Assembly (NCBI GenBank): GCA_030150335.1
Contig: JASLGC010000147.1
Span: 1-21,531 of the forward strand
Direction: 5' to 3'
DNA length: 21,531 nt
Source: Flavobacterium sp.
GTDB taxonomy: Bacteria > Bacteroidota > Bacteroidia > Flavobacteriales > Flavobacteriaceae
Positions within the stretch are counted from its first letter, which is position 1, and the number at the start of each line of letters is the position of its first letter. The notes under the pieces are model-generated. The model did not search any database. It saw only the letters and a program-made list of their open reading frames with translations, and was not told the DNA's origin. A program made the translations under genes and the position numbers. Shown piece after piece: positions 21,403-21,531 of this stretch.

Positions 21403-21410
21403 TATTTTCG
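21403..21410 (+). promoter_or_regulatory. Candidate -7 box of lpdA
   Basis: TATTTTCG is one base off TAnnTTTG, 27 nt upstream of the ATG at 21438. Confidence 0.4.
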
Positions 21411-21437
21411 TAGCATAAAATATAGAAATATATACAT

Positions 21438-21531
21438 ATGAAATTCGATATTATTGTTTTAGGAAGTGGCCCTGGAGGTTACGTGACTGCGATCAGAGCA
21501 TCTCAATTAGGCTTTAAAGTTGCGGTAGTTG
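21438..21531 (+). CDS. lpdA: Dihydrolipoyl dehydrogenase, N-terminus only
   Basis: Partial gene leaving the right edge; 31 codons are visible. The sequence MKFDIIVLGSGPGGYVTAIR then ASQLGFKVAVV is the FAD-binding Rossmann start (GxGxxG: GSGPGG, 9-14), with the GYVTAIRASQLG signature of lipoamide dehydrogenase. This is the E3 subunit that reoxidises lipoamide in 2-oxoacid dehydrogenase complexes and the glycine cleavage system. Which complex it serves cannot be told, since no partner gene is in view upstream. Other pyridine-nucleotide disulfide oxidoreductases share the motif, but the residues after it favour E3. Confidence 0.88.
   Translation, partial: MKFDIIVLGSGPGGYVTAIRASQLGFKVAVV

Noticed and set aside
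1..21531. CRISPR array, insertion sequence, prophage, restriction-modification or toxin-antitoxin system
   Set aside because: No regular repeat-spacer array, transposase, integrase, terminal inverted repeats with target duplications, or recognisable defence or toxin domains were found on either strand.

Overview
The window looks like a stretch of a Flavobacteriaceae (Bacteroidota) chromosome. DNA is AT-rich. Intergenic regions carry the Bacteroidota promoter box TAnnTTTG many times. The gene set is typical of the family: CcoS/CcoI, GldI, a cyclophilin-FKBP lipoprotein, DUF2795, DUF4293, a Rho with a long disordered insertion, and a SecA with phylum-type insertions. A Myroides- or Flavobacterium-like genus is plausible, but the sequence alone does not settle it.

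Layout. 1-2790 (minus strand) is a cytochrome cbb3 oxidase locus: the start of ccoN, then ccoS, then the copper P-type ATPase ccoI. Divergent from it (2907-3590, plus) is an FNR-type regulator. Two copies of the same perfect palindrome, ATGAT-N4-ATCAT, lie in front of ccoS and in the ccoI/regulator gap. They sit 22 bp from the -7 box (or -7-like box) of ccoS and ccoI but only 10 bp from that of the regulator. This suggests one factor that activates oxidase assembly and represses itself. 3680-6326 (plus) is a compact operon of a DHH phosphoesterase (NrnA type), the gliding-motility lipoprotein GldI and a two-domain prolyl isomerase, closed by a terminator. A SemiSWEET sugar transporter follows.

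7106-15477 is mostly minus strand: secA, a DUF2795 protein, a PduO-type cobalamin adenosyltransferase, a MacB/LolD-type ABC ATPase, a shrunken methyltransferase-like protein, two tandem tRNA-Arg(ACG) genes, a small membrane protein and rho. Most units have their own terminator and several have a recognisable promoter. DUF4293 (plus) diverges from rho. A YfcE-type phosphoesterase and an M64 metallopeptidase are on the minus strand.

17958-18602 has no convincing gene but holds an 11-bp-period tandem repeat with a distant inverted copy. truA and an ABC exporter form a plus-strand operon (ATGA overlap), and the window ends in the first codons of a dihydrolipoyl dehydrogenase.

Most of the window is conserved housekeeping sequence. 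The strongest candidates for something new are the FNR-like circuit (three of the four FNR cluster cysteines at exact FNR spacing, with Ser in place of the fourth), the 11-bp repeat array before truA, and the eroded methyltransferase.
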